A DNA stretch of 64,000 bases from assembly GCA_958510825.1 (NCBI GenBank), contig OY294047.1, forward strand, positions 53,923,365-53,987,364, written 5' to 3'. The translations under genes were made by a program, and so were the position numbers. The DNA is from Brachypterus glaber. Its lineage: Eukaryota; Arthropoda; Insecta; Coleoptera; Kateretidae. Shown here one piece after another: positions 1 to 12,560 of this stretch. Within the stretch, counting starts at the first letter, position 1; every line of letters begins with the position of its first letter. The notes beneath the pieces were generated by a model. The model made no database searches, was not told the DNA's origin, and was given only the letters and a program-made list of their open reading frames with translations.

Positions 1-2
1 GT

Positions 3-1406
<1,404 letters not shown>

Positions 1407-1453
1407 TTTAATATATATTTTGTTATATTTTTTAAGACTTGACGCTGGTGATT

Positions 1454-1459
1454 AATAAA
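1454..1459 (+). terminator. Polyadenylation signal AATAAA of RpS23
   Basis: AATAAA lies 48 bases after the RpS23 stop codon, the expected distance for a short ribosomal-protein 3' UTR. Confidence 0.6.
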
Positions 1460-1822
1460 TAAGTTTCAAGTTAAAACAAAATGGCGTTTCATTCCGAATG
1501 AAGTATTGTTAATAATTATTACATGCTGTGTTATTTTTTATATTTAAAAAAATAAATTATAAAATTTATTCTGATTTTTTATATGTACAAAGAAAAATAG
1601 TTATACTTTTTAATTTCCAATTTTTATCAGATTTAAAAAATATATAATTAAACATAGAACAATAAAAACTTACCCTTGCTCAAGAAGCTTTTTTTTAATT
1701 TTTTTTATAAAAAGTCCGGTTTGGTTTCAATAACCCTTACCCTCCCAAGACTAAACTAATAATTTTTTGATTTGTGTTTTTTTATATTTGCTATGCCTAA
1801 AAAGGAATAAAAAATAATAGTA

Positions 1823-2308
1823 TTTATCCAATACATACAGATAATGAGACAATTGCCAGCTTTATTTTAAATAGATAAACTTAATAATAACCCCCACAGG
1901 GCTTTTACTTTATTGAGTGGATAATTATTTATTTTACCCACTCAACTGTCACTTGTCAAATTATTTTCGTTTGGACTTTAAATATTATGTTACTAGTGGG
2001 TAAAGTAAAATATTTCCCATGAGAAAATTAACCTGCGAGGTGTCAGCCAAGCAGGTTAATTTTCGAGAGGGCAATATCGGTTTACCCATGAGTGCCATAT
2101 AAGGTTTTATCCAATAGCTTAGGAATTCATATTTTTATTAAAAATTTTAATGACATTTACAAGAAAATGATTTGACAAGTGACAGTTGAGTGGGTAAAAT
2201 AAATAATTATCCACTCAATAAAGTAAAAGCCACGCGGGGGTTTTTATTGAGTTTATCTATTTAAAATAAAGCTGGTAAATGTCTTATTATCTGTATGTAT
2301 TGGATAAA
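1823..2308. mobile_element. Family E inverted-repeat element, long form
   Basis: Ends in TTTATCCAATACATACAGAT and its reverse complement, with inverted repeats of roughly 150 bp each side (about 1823-1965 and 2168-2308). The centre (about 1985-2095) is a separate hairpin: TTAACCTGC pairs with GCAGGTTAA, and GGGTAAAG and ATATTTCCC pair with their counterparts. Two other copies (49520-49854, 62444-62774) keep the hairpin and right end but lack the left inverted repeat. No coding capacity, so non-autonomous. No clear target duplication seen. Confidence 0.75.
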
Positions 2309-2597
2309 CCATTTTTTTTTAGTTTTTGCTAATTTTTTGTTCCCTTAGAGTTGTATTATACTGAATTAAATTTGCATATTTGTTTGCATACATAGAAAGT
2401 CTATAAAAGTATTTTGGATTAATATTGCCTTAAAGAAAAAAATCAAGAAGTAAAGTCACAATTGTGACACCCTGGAGGGTAAGGGATAATTATGTTGGTA
2501 ATTTACACCTTGTAGACACAGCATACGTAAAAAAAAACATTTTGCCGCTTCATTAAAGTTTTTGTACCACGGTGCTTAATAAACTATTTTGTATGAA

Positions 2598-2820
2598 TTT
2601 TAATCAGCTATGTGCCTATTCACAAGCTCGCATAAGAACATAACAATGCGATGCCGTGATTGGCTTGATGAGCCGCCATGTTTCTTGTAAACCAATCACG
2701 GCACCGTGATTGGCTTACAGGATAAATGGCGGCCCATCAAGCCAATCATGGCATCGCATTGTTAGGTTTTATGTTTTTATGCGAGCTTATGAATAGGCAA
2801 TATGCCTTAAGCTGATTTAG
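2598..2820. mobile_element. Palindromic MITE-like element
   Basis: Two arms of about 100 bp read as reverse complements: AAGCTCGCATAAGAACATAA near 2622 matches TTATGCGAGCTTATGAATAG near 2778, and the centre contains CACGGCACCGTG. A diverged relative occurs at about 55930-56040 in a mos intron (ATCAAGCCAATCCTGGCATC). It lies 80 bp upstream of the mRpL46 start codon, so it could contribute to that gene's leader or promoter, but nothing in the sequence shows this. Confidence 0.7.
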
Positions 2821-2898
2821 CTTGTATGAACATTGGAACAGTATGTGAAAAATACACCTGTCACAAAACGTAACCCTACTTTTGAGGTGTTCCACAAA

Positions 2899-5817
2899 AT
2901 GTTAAGAAATACTGCAAAATTGTTAAATAATACAGTTTCATCATGTAAATCAGCGAAAGGTAAGCATTTTATTTAACTTTTAAACGAAAACATAGACAGC
3001 ACCTTTTTCAAGTTAGAATAACGTCTGGTTAACTTTGGAGTAGGGTAAAGGGGACAAAAATCAAAATTTTTGGCAATACCGCGCTTATTATAGCACCAAA
3101 ATTCTCGCACAGTTAGAAATGATTCTAAAATTCTTACAAAAAAATTTTCAATATTTTTTTCCTAGGACCATTGATACCTAGTCAATGCTAGGATTGTTAG
3201 TTTCCGAGATATAATTATTAAAAAGATATTGCCATCTGATTTAGAATATGGTCACTTCATCTGGTCTTTGTCCTTTTGTTTTTGTTTTTTTGGACTTGGC
3301 TTTTGTTTAATAAAACCAGAAAAAAAAAACCGACCAAATAAGAACAAAATAGTCCCATAAGAACTGACCGTGGACCAAAAATGGTGTCTGTTTAAGCTTG
3401 TTTTATTTACTTGCAGTAAACCTCAACACAGCTTTAAAATCAAAAGAGAAGTGGGACCTCTTCTCGGCGGTATGTTTGGAACGAAAACCTGTCATAACTC
3501 CAGAATTAAACAAACTTCAAAAAGAATATCAACAATTATTATCAGAATTGGAATTTGAGAAAAGTTTAAAATGTGACCATGAGTTAAGACACGAGCTTGA
3601 TTTGTAAGTCATCCAAAGCTATTTAAAAAAATGCTTAAAAAAAATAAATATTTGTTAATTTTTTTAATTAAAAAAAAAAAAATTAAAACATTTTTTAAAT
3701 AAATATCTTTTTTGCTGTAGAAAACAACAGGAATTATTGAAAAAAGGAGATGAAGATATAGATGTAAATCTTAAACAAACTGCACAAGACTTTGTGGATG
3801 CCTGTACGGAGGAACTTTCTCAGTTTAAACCTGCCCCAAGAATTACCGGTAATTACGTAATACTTGAACGTTCCCTTAGCGCGTTACGTAATACTAGAAC
3901 GCTCCCTTGGCCAATTTTAAGTCATTCTCTGGAATGTCTTTTAAAATTTTTATTTTTTAGAGGCTGATAAAAAGGATGATGCCAAATCACTCGACAGAAA
4001 GTTGGACAAGCATTTGGTACTATTAGTAAATCAGAAAATTGGAGAAAAACAGTACTATTTGTTGCCCCAAGGTATCCATCAAGATGGAGAGACTTTAAAA
4101 CAGGTAAGTGATCTAGTTTTGATATACAAAAACCAATAATGGGAGGCATAGCGTAGTGGCTAGCGCGTATGCATAGCAAGTCTACTATCGTGAGTTCGAT
4201 TCTCACTGGCGCCGATTTGCCTTTTTCAGTTAATTAATAATTGAAATTTGGTGAAGGCGATAAGTGAAACGGACACTCCCTAGAAACTGGTTCGAAAGTC
4301 AGTATAAGCCAGTGGTTCCCTCTACTACTAGCCCACACAAGTCCTGGACTTAGGGGATGCTTAATTAAGTAGAATAGTACAAGGTTAAACAAACAAACAA
4401 ACAAACAATACTTTTTGCGATATCTCTCGCTAATTATTGATTATAGGACAAAAATTCTTATAAAGTTAAAAAGCATTTTCAATTTCATATAAAACATCTT
4501 GGATAATTTTTATAGTCAGATTCTCTTTCAGCAACCTTAAAAATCCCAATATACTAATTTTCACAAAAAGTACCCCCTGTCCCTCAGGGGGTGGAGTAAG
4601 AATTTTTTTATTATTAGATTCACTTTCAGCAACCTGAAAAACCCAAATATACCAGTTTTCACAAAAACTACCCCCCGCCCCTTTGTGGGTGGAGTTAGAG
4701 TTTTTTTTATAATCAGATTCACTCTCAGCAACCTCAAAAACCCCAATATACCAATTTCCAAGAAAACTACCCCCACCCCTCAGGGGGATGGATTTAGAAT
4801 TTTTTTTATTACCACTTTCAGCAACTTCAAAAACCCCAATATACAAGTTTTCACGAAAACTAACCCCCCCCCCTTGCCGCACCCTAATGTTCACCAAAAA
4901 CAATCTCGAGCTAGAACTTTTGGTAACATACCCGTATGCCAGATTTCAAGTCTCTAGCTTAAGATCTGGTATACGAACTATATTTAAAATAATTAATTTA
5001 ATTTGTTTTATCTGAAATTTGGCACAGAGGGGAGGCTTTTTTTTAAATTCGTTTTTTTAAAAAGACCCAATACACCTTTCAGATTATTTTTTTAGACAGC
5101 AGAAAGGGTCCTGAAACAAAATTGTGGAAATGAACTCAAATCACACATCTATGGGAATGCTCCATGTGGATTGTACAAATACAAATATCCCAAGGAAGTT
5201 AGAAATAATGGAGCAGTTGGGGCAAAAGTAAGACAATTTATTTTTTCTTCAAGCGTACTAAAATTTTCATATTTTATAACTGAACGCACTAGTTAGAAGT
5301 GATCTATTTTTTAGAGTAAAAAAATGAGTTCATTGTTGTACGCCGTAAAAAAAGTTAGTTAGCAAAACCACCACTGGCGGCAGCATTCTTTGACTTTGAT
5401 GACAGCCATACTTCAAACTTGTTTGTTTATTATGTAAATAGGTGGTTGACTCGAGATTCTGTGCAAAAACCTTGTGTAAAATTGATTAAAAATGATTGGT
5501 TTATAAACCTACTTGTCTATAGTTTCCGGACTCCGCTTCGCGTCGTCCGTAAACACTACAGACTAGTAAAAAAAAGCTTCACTTTTCCTCTTAGTAAAAC
5601 AATATACTATTTTTAGGTTCTATCTGGTATTTAGTATTAATTTTTTTGACAGCTGTATTTTTTTCGGTTTTAGGTTTTTATTTATTTTGCAAGATATCTT
5701 GGTGGAGATTTATCCCAAAAAGGTGTGGACTTTAAATGGTTAGACAGGATAGAAATGGATAAAATCTTACCAGAGGAATATAAAAAAAGTGTGAAATTAA
5801 TGTTAATAGATGAATAA
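2899..5817 (+). CDS. mRpL46: Mitochondrial ribosomal protein L46 (mL46), complete, six exons
   Basis: Nuclear-encoded large-subunit protein of the mitochondrial ribosome, with a Nudix-like fold in this family. Exons: 2899-2959, 3417-3603, 3721-3848, 3961-4103, 5096-5227, 5674-5817; all introns are GT-AG and phases match, giving 264 residues, normal for mL46. The N-terminus MLRNTAKLLNNTVSSCKSAK is basic, hydroxylated and lacks acidic residues, as expected for a mitochondrial presequence, and supports this start. Recognisable blocks are KEKWDLFSAVCLERKPVITP in exon 2, EKQYYLLPQGIHQDGETLKQ in exon 4, SHIYGNAPCGLYKYKYP in exon 5 and FARYLGGDLS in exon 6. Intron 3 is only 112 bp and begins with transposon ends; intron 4 holds a SINE and a tandem repeat. 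No disabling change seen. Confidence 0.95.
3853..3906. mobile_element. Two tandem right ends of the GGGAACGTT MITE in mRpL46 intron 3
   Basis: 3853-3875 and 3881-3906 both match the right terminal repeat of the MITE at 8442-8589 (TTACGTAATACTTGAACGTT then CCC; the second copy has CTAGAACGCTCCC). They begin four bases into the intron, immediately after the splice donor. Confidence 0.75.
4141..4410 (+). mobile_element. tRNA-derived SINE, copy 1 (in mRpL46 intron 4)
   Basis: The first about 73 bases resemble a tRNA, with an A-box-like TAGCGTAGTGGCTAGCG and a B-box GAGTTCGATTC. A body of about 190 bases shared with 16118-16403 and 19836-20117 follows (AGCCCACACAAGTCCTGGAC), then a (CAAA)n tail. 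It cannot fold as a functional tRNA: the acceptor arms do not pair and the anticodon arm is irregular. Inserted in sense orientation in the intron. Confidence 0.85.
4490..4985. repeat. Tandem array of about 95-bp units (four copies) plus tail
   Basis: Four diverged units each contain a TTCAGCAACCT-like stretch, AAAACCCCAATATAC, TTTTCACGAAAACTA-like, a C-rich run and a GGGGGTGGA-like G-rich run. After the fourth copy comes a tail with CGAGCTAGAACTTTTGGTAA and TTTCAAGTCTCTAGCTTA. The same unit and tail recur at 41930-42340. The open frames on both strands here are by-products of the repeat. Confidence 0.8.
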
Positions 5818-7480
5818 ATTGTACTATATTTCTTACATAATATATAAATATAAACAATAGTTATTTATATAGTTAAGGGACTAAACTGGCTGTTTTAGTC
5901 CCACTGCATTAGTGTTTCCTGAGCGAGCGTAGCGAGCGAGGGAAATAGAAACGCAAGGGACTAAAAAAGCCACGTTTAGTCCTGAGGTATATACACTATT
6001 TTTGCAGGACCAAACATAATTTAGGTAGGTAGATAAAATTAAAATTAAAAACCACGCGTCTAAAATCGGTTGTTTTATTTTCTTCATTTTAATCAAGATG
6101 CCTGTAAATTGCTAAAAGTCAGTTTCAGGGCTATCGCGATTTCAATTGTTTTTTAATATGGTGGACACAAACTTCAAAAAAAAAATGGACGAAGATGATA
6201 AAAAGTTATGTATAAATTGTTATAACAATGTTATTTTTAAAGGTTTTCTTTGTTAAAATCAAATAAATTGGTTTGCATCGCTAATTTATTACAAAACATC
6301 ACCAAACCTAATTTTTGAACCAGCAAAGCACAGTAAGTATAATATTTTAATATTATCAAGGTTGCCGTGATTTTTATTCCCTTGGGAGAAAAACGGCAAG
6401 TTTAGTCCCGAAAATGAAAGCGTAAAATTAGGTTTTAGTCTTGGTCGTGCAAAAATTAATTTAATAGGTATATTTAAACTGGTTTTAATTTAATCTTGTG
6501 AACCTTTTTACTTTCCCCAAGGAAAGTCTTGTGTTTTTCAGTTTCTGGACTTTTTATATCCAAAAAATATGATTTCCATTAAAAAAAAATCTGTCCGTCA
6601 GTGTGTGTGTCTAGGGACACTAGATCTAGGTCTTAAGTTAGCAATCTAGTGTCCCTATGTGAGTTTGGGAAATTTGTGACCACGATAACTCAAGAACGCT
6701 TCGGGCTAAAGACTTAAAATTTGGACCAAAGTTCTAGGCTGGGATTGTTTTTGGTAAAAATCGGGTTGGTAAGTGGGTAAAATCAAGGACACTAAATCTG
6801 TAAACTCTCGTCCAGTTTCCTAGTGGCTGCGCCACAGATCTAGTGTCCTTAGGTAAAATGGGGGTAAAAACAATTTTTTTCATAATCACTTTTTTTTCAA
6901 TTTATTTTTCGTTTTACAAAAAAAGAATTAAAATTTTTTGATTTTTTTTTTGTTTTTTTCGTTTTTGATTTTAATGAACCTATCTATGCCTATAATGTTT
7001 TTTTTTTTCAAAAATCCCAGAATATCGATTAAAATGTACATGCTAGTGACATCTATAGTCAAAAAATCGCGTTAGAAATAAAAATATTTTGTCTAGTGTC
7101 ACCTAGACTAAATGTGCCGAACTAACATCTACTTTTTTTAGCACAGACCATTTCTGTTTTATATATGAGCCGCTAGATAGAGCTACCATACATTTTGGTA
7201 TATTTTTTTGTAACCAAAAAAATTTAGATAGCATAAAGCAAATTGCTTGTAAAAGAATAGTATATTCTATAACTAGTATGGAATAGACAATATTCCACGC
7301 GAGCGGAAAGTTTAAACTTTTTTTTGTGAAAATAACTGTAAAGGAAAGCAATTTTACATTTCAGGCAGCTTCAAGTTAAACTGTATTACCTATGTTTTTT
7401 TATTATTAATCTCCAATGAATTTTAAATTCTACGAATTAAGAAATACCAAAGTTTACCATTTTGGGTTTTTCGATTTCAC
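5818..7480. other. Intergenic, short inverted repeats, no gene seen
   Basis: Holds GGGACTAAA motifs in both directions (5878-5985, around 6400), a GAGCGAGCGTAGCGAGCGAG palindrome at 5923, and two hairpins ending in GGACACTAGAT-type arms (6611-6658 and 6784-6852). The stretch 7257-7313 is shared with 51665-51725. No conserved protein was found on either strand. Confidence 0.6.
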
Positions 7481-7708
7481 AAGCGCCTAAATGCAGCTCT
7501 CTATGCAAGGTTTTGTTTTGGTTTTTTGTTGTTTGGTCTTTTTTTTTTTAATGAGGGGGCCTTGGTTTACGTTTTCGTTGGTTTGGCGTGTGTTTGGTGT
7601 TTTTTTTTTGTAAAAAAATGTTTTTTATTTAAAAGAACATATTGAAAAACGGTCAGCGCATGCGCAGTTTATCAAAACGTTGCATAAAGAGCTGCACTTA
7701 GGCGCTCC
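7481..7708. mobile_element. Inverted-repeat element with 9-11-bp target duplication
   Basis: Left end AAGCGCCTAAATGCAGCTCT pairs with the right end AGCTGCACTTAGGCGCT, extending for about 34 bp (…TATGCAAGGTTTTG against CAAAACGTTGCATA). TTCGATTTCAC occurs directly outside both ends (7470-7480 and 7709-7719). A duplication of 9-11 bp fits Mutator-like elements. No open frame, so non-autonomous. It sits about 100 bp upstream of the tRNA gene. Confidence 0.75.
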
Positions 7709-7815
7709 TTCGATTTCACTTCATATTCTCAAGAGTTACTATAACTATAGCTGCAGTTTTACCACAATCGTACGTCGTCTATAAACTGAAATCTATTTAA
7801 AATACTATAACGCAT

Positions 7816-7932
7816 GTCAGGATGGCCGAGCGGTCTAAGGCGCCAGACTCAAGGTTTCCTTGTCTACCAAGTAGATGCGAATGAGCGTTCTGGTCCTCTC
7901 TGAGGGCGTGGGTTCGAATCCCACTTCTGACA
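7816..7932 (+). tRNA. tRNA-Leu-CAA: tRNA-Leu (anticodon CAA) with a 34-base intron
   Basis: Acceptor stem GTCAGGA (7816-7822) pairs with TTCTGAC (7925-7931), discriminator A7932. A-box is GGCCGAGCGGTC and B-box is GGTTCGAATCC at 7911. The anticodon arm CCAGA/TCTGG frames CTCAAG, with anticodon CAA at 7850-7852. The intron is 7854-7887, starting after the base 3' of the anticodon, the standard position for tRNA-splicing endonuclease. A long variable arm (GTCCTCTCTGAGGGC region) is typical of leucine tRNA. A T-run terminator follows from 7936. Intron-containing tRNA-Leu-CAA is usual in insects. It decodes UUG. Confidence 0.96.
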
Positions 7933-8264
7933 TTACTTTTTTTATTTTTTTTATAAGATTTTTAAATACAATTTATTTAAATTGTAGCGATAAGCGTTTC
8001 CAGCCTAGAAATCTTATGATTTTTTTCTCTCGGGCCCTCCAGAATTTCTGTAGTCATTATTGTTTGTTATTTTTAATAAGTTGCACTTAAGTTTTAATAA
8101 GTATAAGTACTTATTTGTTTCTTCAGATTTCTACAAAAGCGCCAGAGAACCAAAAATGGTCCCGAAGTCCCGAAATATTAAATTTAACTACTCTTCGGGT
8201 GTCAGCAGCAGGTCCCATGGGGGGAAGGAGGGGCGCCCCCCCCCCTAGACACGCTAGGATAAAG

Positions 8265-8830
8265 CATTTTTTATTGAGTTGAAAAAATTGGAGTACAGTT
8301 GGGAATTCCGGAGGTAAGGACCTTTTTTTAGCCATCAACATTTTTTTAGGGGTAAAACTTTTTTTTTAGTTGGAAATTTGGAGAAGTTGGGAATTTCAGA
8401 GTTGAGGACCTTTTTTTTATAGTGATCAGAATTGTCTGTTAGGGAACGTTCAAGTATTACGTAACGCTCCCTGGGTGGGGGTCATTTTGGAGTGTTACGC
8501 CCATGTTATTAGTATAGGAAAATAGCGTTACAGGGGGGGGGGGGTCCAAAATGATCAAAATTTTCGTTACGTAATACTTGAACGTTCCCTTAGGGGTAAA
8601 CCTTTTTTCTTGAGTTGGGAAAATTTAAGTACAGTTGGGAAGTTGGGAATTCCAGAGGTGATAACCTTTTTTTGAAGTCAGCAAAATTTTTTTTAGGTTT
8701 AAAACTTTTTTTTGAGTTGGGAAAATTGGAGCATTTGGGAATTCCAGAGGTGAGGACCTTTTTTTTTAGTCTGTTAGGGATAAGTAAAGCAATTTTTTTT
8801 TTGAGTTGGGAAATTTCTGTATTTTAGTTT
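8265..8830. repeat. Diverged tandem repeat interrupted by a MITE
   Basis: Units of roughly 110 bp carry GAGTTGGGAAAATT, GGGAATTCCAGAGGTGAGGA and CCTTTTTTTT. Copies start near 8273, 8365, 8605 and 8710. The GGGAACGTT MITE at 8442-8589 has inserted into the array, so the array is older. Confidence 0.7.
8442..8589. mobile_element. GGGAACGTT MITE (Harbinger-like), copy 1
   Basis: Terminal inverted repeats GGGAACGTTCAAGTATTACG and its complement, 148 bp in all, with TTA directly outside both ends (8439-8441, 8590-8592). A 3-bp TTA duplication is characteristic of PIF/Harbinger elements. Other copies are at 27712-27848 and 28110-28332, with solo ends at 3853-3906 and 45121-45168. The interior is G/C-rich with homopolymer runs and no coding frame. 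Confidence 0.85.
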
Positions 8831-8929
8831 GAAAAATATGTGTTAATTTTTGCGTGTCCCTGGTAACTGGGTACTTATTAATAAATAAGATTTATGTTTT
8901 CTAGCACGCATTTTCTGTGTTCACCCTGT

Positions 8930-9115
8930 ATATTTTCGGACAAACATCTACCCTCCCAAGAGTAGCGCCTCCCCGCAGTGTCTATTATTTGACGCTGGCG
9001 ACCTGCAGAGCGCGATAACGAGCGCCCCACAAAGTCCGTCAAGTGGGCGCACGGGCCCATTATAATGGGGCCCACTCGGCCCGGCCGGCGAGAATCTCCA
9101 GTTATAATGGCCTCT
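8930..9115. other. G+C-rich island, no gene recognised
   Basis: An isolated G/C-rich stretch inside A/T-rich DNA, including the palindrome GGGCCCATTATAATGGGGCCC-like at about 9053-9074 and CGGCCCGGCCGGCG at 9077. A 65-codon open frame on the minus strand shows no recognisable domain. Confidence 0.4.
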
Positions 9116-9985
9116 GTGCCCTTCAGTTAATAAGAGTAAGATGAGTATACTATAGTGGACGATATTTTATTTTTACTTTCCCCACAATCGACCTATTTCA
9201 TTTTTTTTTTGCTAAGTTAATATTTTTTCTTAATTTTTGTGAACTTTTGTCGTTTGTCGGACAGTCTGTTTGTCGGTCTTTGTGTTTTAAAATCGCGAGA
9301 TTCAATTTGCTTCCACATTTTAAAAATTTTCAAAATTTCGGAAAAGCCTTAAGGCTTTTTATATACAATTTTTTTTTGCGTTTTTTGCGTTTTATGACGT
9401 CACGTCATATTTATGCCACTTCCAGTGAAACTAGAAATGAAACAAAAAAAAAATGAATCCGCCATTTTATAGCCAATGTAAAGTTATATATCATCAAAGT
9501 TACGTTTTAAACCAATGAAGATTAATCTTAATTTTAGCCTAAAATTTTTGTGGGTGGACACAAATAAAACTCACCCGGTATGTATACTTTATAAAAGAAA
9601 TGGACAAAAAAATTTCGCTTTCAAAATAATGGATTGAAATAAAAAGTTGATGGTAAACCTCTACGATTTGTTTTCAATAGCCAAAGGCTAATTTTCATTT
9701 TACAGTAAAACAACGTTCCACACGAAAATGGAAGTTATAAGTCCCAGAAAAATGTCTTTTGTGACGCTATAACTTCATAAAAGACATTTTTCTATGAGTC
9801 TTACTTTTGAAAATGTAAGTTTTACTTTCGTAGGAAAAATAGTTTACATTACTCGAAAGGAAAGTGTTTTTCGACCTCATATAAATATTTTGAGCAGCCG
9901 GCAAACGCTTCTTGATATGTTAAAAATACTTCGTACAAAAAAAAAACTCTACATACTTTCTTATTATAAAATAAAAGAAAAATAT
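9116..9985. other. A/T-rich intergenic stretch, no gene seen
   Basis: Contains a small palindrome at 9747-9793 (GAAAAATGTCTTTT against AAAAGACATTTTTC) and a segment near 9560-9595 (AAACTCACCCGGTATG) whose complement recurs near 18862. Otherwise unremarkable. Confidence 0.5.
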
Positions 9986-10400
9986 AGTACTATGGTCTCT
10001 TTTTTCAAGCAAGTTAGTAAATTAAAAATCGCACAGTAAATATTTTTACAGGTTCGAATAGTATATGTTTTTGTATAGAATATACTTAGCTATGTTTTAT
10101 AAAATAAACTACGCAGTATATTCGCCCATCCAATATTCGAATCTGTTTTGAAAATATTCGCTGTGCAATTTTTAATTTACTATCTTGCTTGAGGAAACAG
10201 ACCATAGGATAAAATAGGGTCACTCGATGAGTTGTTACTTTGTCTGGTGTTTTGGTGGTTAGCCGTTTGGGTTTCTGAAAGTGTTCGCCAAAACCAACCA
10301 ACTACCAAAATGCACTAACACAAAAACTAGAGAAAGCTAAAACCGACCTAGTGACCCTATTTTAGCCTATATATAGGCTAAAATAGGGTCACTAGATATA
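9986..10400. repeat. Inverted repeats, possibly two adjacent elements
   Basis: About 9987-10070 and 10110-10208 are inverted copies (AAGTTAGTAAATTAAAAATC against ATTTTTAATTTACTATCTTG). Immediately after, AAAATAGGGTCACT occurs at 10212 and 10382 and inverted at 10349 (AGTGACCCTATTTTAGCC), forming a small palindrome around TATATATA at 10365-10376. Classification unknown. Confidence 0.55.
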
Positions 10401-12560
10401 TGTCCAAGAGTACTATTCGTAGCTCAAAAATGCATATGATATATTTTGTACAGAATTATTTGAGCATTAAAACTTTTCTTCATCGATAGGATTTCTGAGA
10501 CTTCTGAAAAATCCCACAATTTTTTAAAAATTAGTGATATTCTGGAGATTTTAAATTAGATTTCTATAATTTTTGAAAGATTTTTTAACACTTCCAAAAA
10601 TTTTTACACGGACTTTTCCTCGTTTTTACTTACTTATATTTTCGTAAAGGGTTCCTTTTCTATAGAAACATCTATACGTAGATATGTAATAATTCCAGTC
10701 AATTTGAGGGCGGCTATGAATAACTTACAATTGTATTTATATACAGTGGCTCAATGTATACAAATTAGGGGTCTTACGGGCTTAGATCAGAGGGTGTTTT
10801 CCTTCCAATTACCCTCTAATTTCACAATAAACGACACGTGTGCAACAAACACAAAATTGTTGATTAGAACAAAGTGTAACATTGTTTGACAGATGTGCAG
10901 TTTTTGATTTACTTGTCGATGTTTCTAAATAGGTACATAATTAACAGTTCTCGGCGAATTTCCAGTACTCGCATAGGCGCCGCGTCGACTCTAGCGTTGA
11001 CACGAGGTTTTAAATATTTACATTTTTATTTCTTTTTATCTTGATTTTTTTAACGATTCCATTTAAACGAGTAAGGTGGGAAAAAAGTTATCGATAAATA
11101 AAAATTAAAAACTTTCGTATTCTTAAAAGATAAAAATCGAATATCGTTTTTTTCTTTGAAAAGCACCGATGTATACACATGTAAAGTTAATATGTATAGT
11201 CAATATTGTTGTGTGTAACAAATTAGTCGTAAAATGTTTCGATTTTTGGCCTTTATAAAAATTTCCCTCATACCTAATTCGGCAAAATTATTCCGTAAGC
11301 CTATGTTTCTGTGTTTATTTTTAACGTTGATGAGTCATAACTGAGTTTACACCGACTACTGATGATTAACAAATGCCGGAGTTTTGGTATTTATTTACCG
11401 GGGGCTCAAAAAATTAAATATTTAAAATTTACTATTATAAAAAAAAATATTTGAAAAAAAGAAATTTTTAAAAAACAAAACAAAAATCAAGAAATAATCT
11501 TTCAATTTTTTGTTTTAAAATTTTGTTTCATGTTTCATATGAAATGACGCTCACTCTATTCAGCGACGATTTTTCGACAAAGAATCACTAAGAATATTCT
11601 TAAAAGTACATGTACCTCCTTCTAAGAACATTCTTAACATGCTTCTTAAAACATTCTTATTTGATGCAGGGGCTTATAAGAAGCTTCTAAGGAACTCCCA
11701 GCACGATTAATACGGTATCGTTTGCATTTCTTTAATCGTTCTTAGAACATCCTGAGCAAAATAGATATGCTTCTAAGAAGCATGCTGTCCTGGCTATTTA
11801 TTTTAAGAATCTTAGAAGGTTTTTGTGCTATCAGGGTTTTATCCCAATAAAAAATGGTAGACAAAGAAGATGTTTTTTTTTAATAATTTATTCATAAAAA
11901 ATATTTCTAATATTAATAATTATAAATATTGTTAATCTAAATATATCTACATATTACATAATTTTTATTAATAAAATAAAATAAATAAAATAAATAAAAT
12001 AACAAAGAGTAACTTTAATTCAGATCTGCAGCCAAGAAAATGTAGTATAAAGAAGAGGGGATAATGAAAAAATGTAGTATAGGGGAGAGGGGACAATCAT
12101 TAAAATTCTTTTTCACACCTGTTTTCCCTTATTGATCGTGCTTAGTAGGAAAAATAGTATACATTACTTGAGAAGAAAGTATTACCCTAAATTAACCCTA
12201 ACAAAAATAGGTAGATTCTTAAATTCTTATTTGCTTCTTTTTTTTATAATGCAAAATGCTATTATCATTGAATTGGGGGGGGGGGAGGCTGGCTGCATCT
12301 CTTCAGAAAATTATTGCACATTAACGTTATATAATATGAACCCTGCAGGGTTAAATTTTTATCATTCTAGTTAATTTAGTTATAAAAAAATGCTGTTTGA
12401 TTTCGGAGAAAAACGAACAACTTTTTCAAATAGTTTTTAAATGCATGATTTTACGATTTCGTAGTTAAATTCGGTGCTTGCTAAAACCGAAGCACTTAAG
12501 CGCCTATTTGAAAACAGCCAAAAAAAAAAATTTTGGACAGCATTGTTTCGTAAAAACAGG
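10401..12560. other. Intergenic, no gene recognised
   Basis: A/T-rich. Contains an imperfect palindrome of TTCTTAGAA-type motifs at about 11585-11830, a simple (AAATA)n run near 11969-12001, and a short poly-G run at 12276. No splice-bounded coding exon with recognisable homology was found. Confidence 0.5.

Noticed and set aside
4141..4213. Possible functional tRNA
   Set aside because: Head of a SINE: acceptor stem does not pair, the same head heads two other SINE copies, and a long shared body follows.
4466..4957. Overlapping 71-145-residue open frames on both strands
   Set aside because: They consist of the 95-bp tandem repeat in the mRpL46 intron; the repeated peptide differs by frameshifts between units and has no homology.
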